Shown here: positions 60,910-64,000 of the stretch, in pieces | Position numbering within the stretch: position 1 is the stretch's first letter | Layout: every line of letters begins with the position of its first letter | Notes under the pieces: model-generated | What the model was told of the DNA's origin: nothing | Seen by the model: only the letters and a program-made list of their open reading frames with translations | Databases searched by the model: none | Made by a program: the position numbers and the translations under genes | NCBI GenBank assembly: GCA_021234155.1 | Contig: JAJEKV010000028.1 | Location: 1,487,199-1,551,198, forward strand | DNA from: Isoetes taiwanensis | Lineage: Eukaryota; Streptophyta; Lycopodiopsida; Isoetales; Isoetaceae | Length of the DNA stretch: 64,000 bases | Reading direction: 5' to 3'

Positions 60910-63400
60910 GAATCGCCCAAATGGGCCAGCCAAAATATGATGCGCTAGCCTCCTGTAAAACTCAAACTCTGGATCTACATATTTGTTTTTTAAGCGAGGA
61001 TGTATTCGGATTCTTCAAAATAGAACCAAGACAGGGCGATTGGCAGAAAACTACAATCTATTCAGCATAATCGATGGGTTTTGCATGTTATAGTGGGTAG
61101 ATTATACTGTTTGGAAACAGATTTGCCTTCTACTGCATTTGGGACCAAGAACTACTGGATTTGGGATGCTACATCAATATTTAGCTGATATGCATTACAA
61201 GTGATTATAAGGAACCAAAAAGATCAAGAAACATAGCTAGACTCTTACATGGATACCTAATTCAACAAGATAGCTCCTGGGCAATGGAATTCAAAGTGAA
61301 TTTCAACTCTGAATCCATAAATCAATACAGCGGCTATGGCGATGCACCAAGCTTAAGCAGAGGGACTAAGTGCCCTATTTGTCTAAAGGTCTGGCCTCCG
61401 TCCCAGTCTGACTTGCTGAGTGTGATTTTTTGCCTGTACGTCGTCTTTATGCATAGTTTTTATGTATTGGAGATATCTGATATGCTCGTCCAAAAGGTAC
61501 TTAGTGTACGTTTGCTGAATTCATATGGTACAACTTAAAATGGATATCTTTGGACTGAAGGGGTGTTTCAAATGATGGCAGGGTTGTGCTTAATTATAGT
61601 AGTGCTGATTCAATGAGGACTAACTCCAGCCATTTTTAACCAAGCCTGCCATTTCTCTTGCCATGGACCGATGAAGCGAGCCCCATGGTATTCCCATCTG
61701 TTGCAATGGCTAGAATAAAAGTGCCTAACATTGCCATTTTGCATTTTTCATTTAAAAAAACTGGGCTGCCTCAATTCTAAGAGGAAGGAACAAGATGTTC
61801 CAACATCATTGCGGGTACAGAGAAACATGTCCAGCTTTCAAATTTTAATACAAATTTGATGCTCCAAACCAAGCTCAGCCTTTTTTGGCAAATCTGCCAT
61901 TTCATTCTTACACAAATGACCCTATCAAAGTCATCCTTATGGAAAGGAAATTTGGAACTACAGAAAATAGAAATCACATAAAAAAACTGCATTTTTAACT
62001 TGCTTATTGTGCCACTCTTAAAATCCGGTACTCAATTCCTTCTTGAGGAACCCTAACATACATAATTCCTAATCCATGAGCCTCAACAAGCTGAAGCATC
62101 GACAAAAGCTTTTATTGGTCTCTAACGCTGTAGCCGCTGCAATCTTCACGGCTGGTTGACAGGAATTGCCTTCATCTTCCGCGGTAACCGAACGGTGCTG
62201 ATGTGCATGATCCCGATAGCCTCAATAACAGATGCCTTTATTCTTCTAAGATCTTCCAAATCGAATTCAAGGTCTTGCGCGGTAATAAGATTTGCAGAAT
62301 CTGCAATAAAACCACTCTTCTCCCTCAGTCTGATTTCGCTCTTGAGTCTTACACACCTTCGACAAAGCAACACAAGAGATGCTATTTGAAATAAAGTAGC
62401 TCCCTATAAGGCTCAATTTGGATGCAATTCTCTACTTCTAATAGAAAATAATACGTGCTTAAAAGATGAACAAAGGGGTTGGACCATTTAAAGTAACCCT
62501 AAAGTAAAATGGCTCGAACTGTGCATGCGAGCCGTTTTCTTAAGATAAAAAGGACAGAAATAAAGTGGGGTAAACCATTAGAGATGTGAATTTTAAACAA
62601 TAAAATATGATGCACACTCTAGAAATACTTAGTAGTAGGCATCTTGAAATACAACCATCAAATCATATAAAAACCATAGGAAAGAGCGTGCAATGTATCT
62701 CAGAGTCCTATGGAGGCCGGATATAAATTGAAAAAAAACATAAATCACGGCTGACTATAGCTTTGCAACTTCATGGCATCAAGTTATAAAATAAAATAAA
62801 TAAATTAGTTAATTAATAAATCATGCCTTTGGACTCAAGTATCATGGGCGACGGCAGGCCATCAATGTTATAAGCAACCAAAGCGTTTTACATGGATGTC
62901 TATCTCTTTAATGTAATATCCTAGAACCTTTGGTTTCATAGAGAACAATGCCTGTATTACATCATACATGATATCTCTCACGAATATTTTCAGAAGTAGC
63001 AAAAATGTAGTGTCAATTTGAGTCTATTCTAAAAATCTTTGTACATGAGGAGTTGGGAGTTAAATCGCAAGCTACTTTTGCATGTATGTTAGATGAAACT
63101 GGTATGATATTTTTAGAAGCAAAGGCTCTTTCTTTTATAGTATTTTGTAAATAGATTGAGAAAATTGGATGATGGTAGAGTTACCCCAAATTGGGGCTTG
63201 GTCCGAACACTAAATGCTATCAGGATGTGATATCTTAAGAAAGCTTCAGGGGATTTTGAAGAGTGGTGGATACAAAGTGTGAGAGATGGGGACTTGGGTA
63301 CAATCTAAACTGGACCATAAAAGAGTTAGAGGCTTGCTTTTTATCGAGGAATGAGATTAACAATGTTAATCTATACTTATCAAAGAGTTACTTACATGTA
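60910..63400. other. AT-rich stretch with unassigned frames
   Basis: Contains the second copy of a dispersed repeat (61,700-61,815) and two protein-like but unrecognised frames: + 61,284-61,538 (RGTKCPICLKVWPP) and - 62,146-62,373 (SANLITAQDLEFDLEDLRR...IEAIGIMHISTVRLP). The minus one continues in another frame as KIAAATALET and GIMYVRVPQEGIEYRI, suggesting a decayed exon. 62,460-63,260 holds nothing I recognise. Confidence 0.35.
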
Positions 63401-63439
63401 TATATCTCCACATTTAAACAGGTAATTGCTGGTCGTCAG

Positions 63440-63803
63440 GCTTACACATAATGCACATTAAGGAGCCAGAGAGAAAAGATTCAAAGATGAGTGTGTTTTT
63501 CTTTTGTGGTGTAGCAGTTGAAGATAGAAATCCATGGCGGGATGCGTGGGGCACAATTTGCACCAGTATTTTAAAAAGCATTTTCTTAAGTCCAAAAGCC
63601 ATCAAAGAGGCTTTATGACACTTTGAAAGCCTCCCATAAAGGGCTGCTCTCCCACCAACAAGTCTCTTGCGCACATGTTCTTTCCACTTGAAATTTGATG
63701 TTACTTCCAATCCCAAATACTTATAGCAATTAATTGTTTCAAGAAATAATAGTACATTGAAAATTGAAGCATAAATGCGGATTATTTTGGATAATATTAC
63801 CAT
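63440..63803 (-). pseudogene. LINE (non-LTR) reverse transcriptase fragment
   Basis: The minus frame includes INCYKYLGLEVTSNFKWKEHV and GGRAALYGRLSKCHKASLM, then LKKMLFKILVQIV. This matches the region after the RT palm in plant LINE ORF2 (YKYLGxxxTSNLKWxxHVxKR...GGxxAxYxL...LKxxLFxxLVxPVLLYG). The following LYG..VWG motif is lost by frameshift. Upstream (63,840-63,800) a relic of the VN..KTK segment is visible. The element is truncated on both sides; no poly(A) tail was seen. Confidence 0.75.
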
Positions 63804-64000
63804 TTACATTCATCTTGTAGGCTGAAAAGGATTCCCAAATTATCAAGATGACTGCAGAGACTATGCAGTTTTTAAAAGATCGCCTAACATTATGGAAGCA
63901 TAAAGCAACACATGGAACATAGTGTTTTAAACAAGAACTTGCATGCCCTCTTTCTCTCATCCACACATCTAACTCATCAATGCTTGGGCTCCCAAAGAGG

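Noticed and set aside
1-64000. CRISPR arrays, operons, rRNA or organellar insertions
   Set aside because: No evenly spaced short identical repeats with unique spacers, no compact prokaryotic-type coding, and no rRNA or organelle gene sequence recognised.

Overview
The window looks like nuclear DNA of a large-genome seed plant, possibly a gymnosperm, though that is only a guess. The evidence is plant Ty1/copia and LINE remnants, a tRNA-derived SINE, long AT-rich introns and intergenic DNA, a class III peroxidase fragment, and plant-type split genes with GT-AG introns. Most lineage-recognisable coding sequence is broken by 1-base indels and isolated stops even where splice sites and motifs survive. 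This suggests a noisy long-read assembly superimposed on genuine decay. I saw no operons, CRISPR arrays or recognisable tRNA/rRNA genes.

Left end, 1-10,090: a graveyard of LTR retrotransposons. A decayed copia polyprotein (integrase, RT, RNase H) runs on + from about 60 to 2,579 and ends in a short 3' LTR at 2,782-3,000. A region rich in the motif GAGTCGA follows (3,390-6,310), with a 255-bp tandem repeat and a separate repeat series of about 120 bp, probably LTR-type sequence. After an unassigned stretch comes a second, younger copia fragment (RT 8,402-8,923 with YVDD; RNase H 8,980-9,555) and its probable LTR start at 9,618.

Centre, 10,100-37,190: two adjacent direct copies of a 13-14 kb unit with no recognised protein domain. 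Each copy contains the same nested tandem repeats (about 1.4 kb x2 and about 380 bp x2). The copies form a mosaic: runs of 89 and 113 identical bases flank CpG-rich blocks of nearly equal length that barely align. Copy B also carries an extra segment of about 1 kb. True tandem duplication, two haplotypes placed in series, or consensus failure in CpG-rich blocks are all possible.

Right part, 37,190-64,000: gene-bearing DNA. It holds a GC-rich 1-kb block between 220-bp direct repeats, and a minus-strand WD40-repeat gene with at least one fully intact exon (41,165-41,248). A purine-rich tract, a SINE with likely target-site duplications and a minus-strand copia integrase remnant follow. The clearest gene is a + strand TSR3-like 18S rRNA aminocarboxypropyltransferase (about 54,751-57,043; nine candidate exons). 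Further right are minisatellites, a class III peroxidase N-terminal fragment beside an F-box-like fragment (both minus), and a LINE RT fragment at the end. I found no convincing new biological system; the most unusual signal is the mosaic divergence between the two large direct copies.
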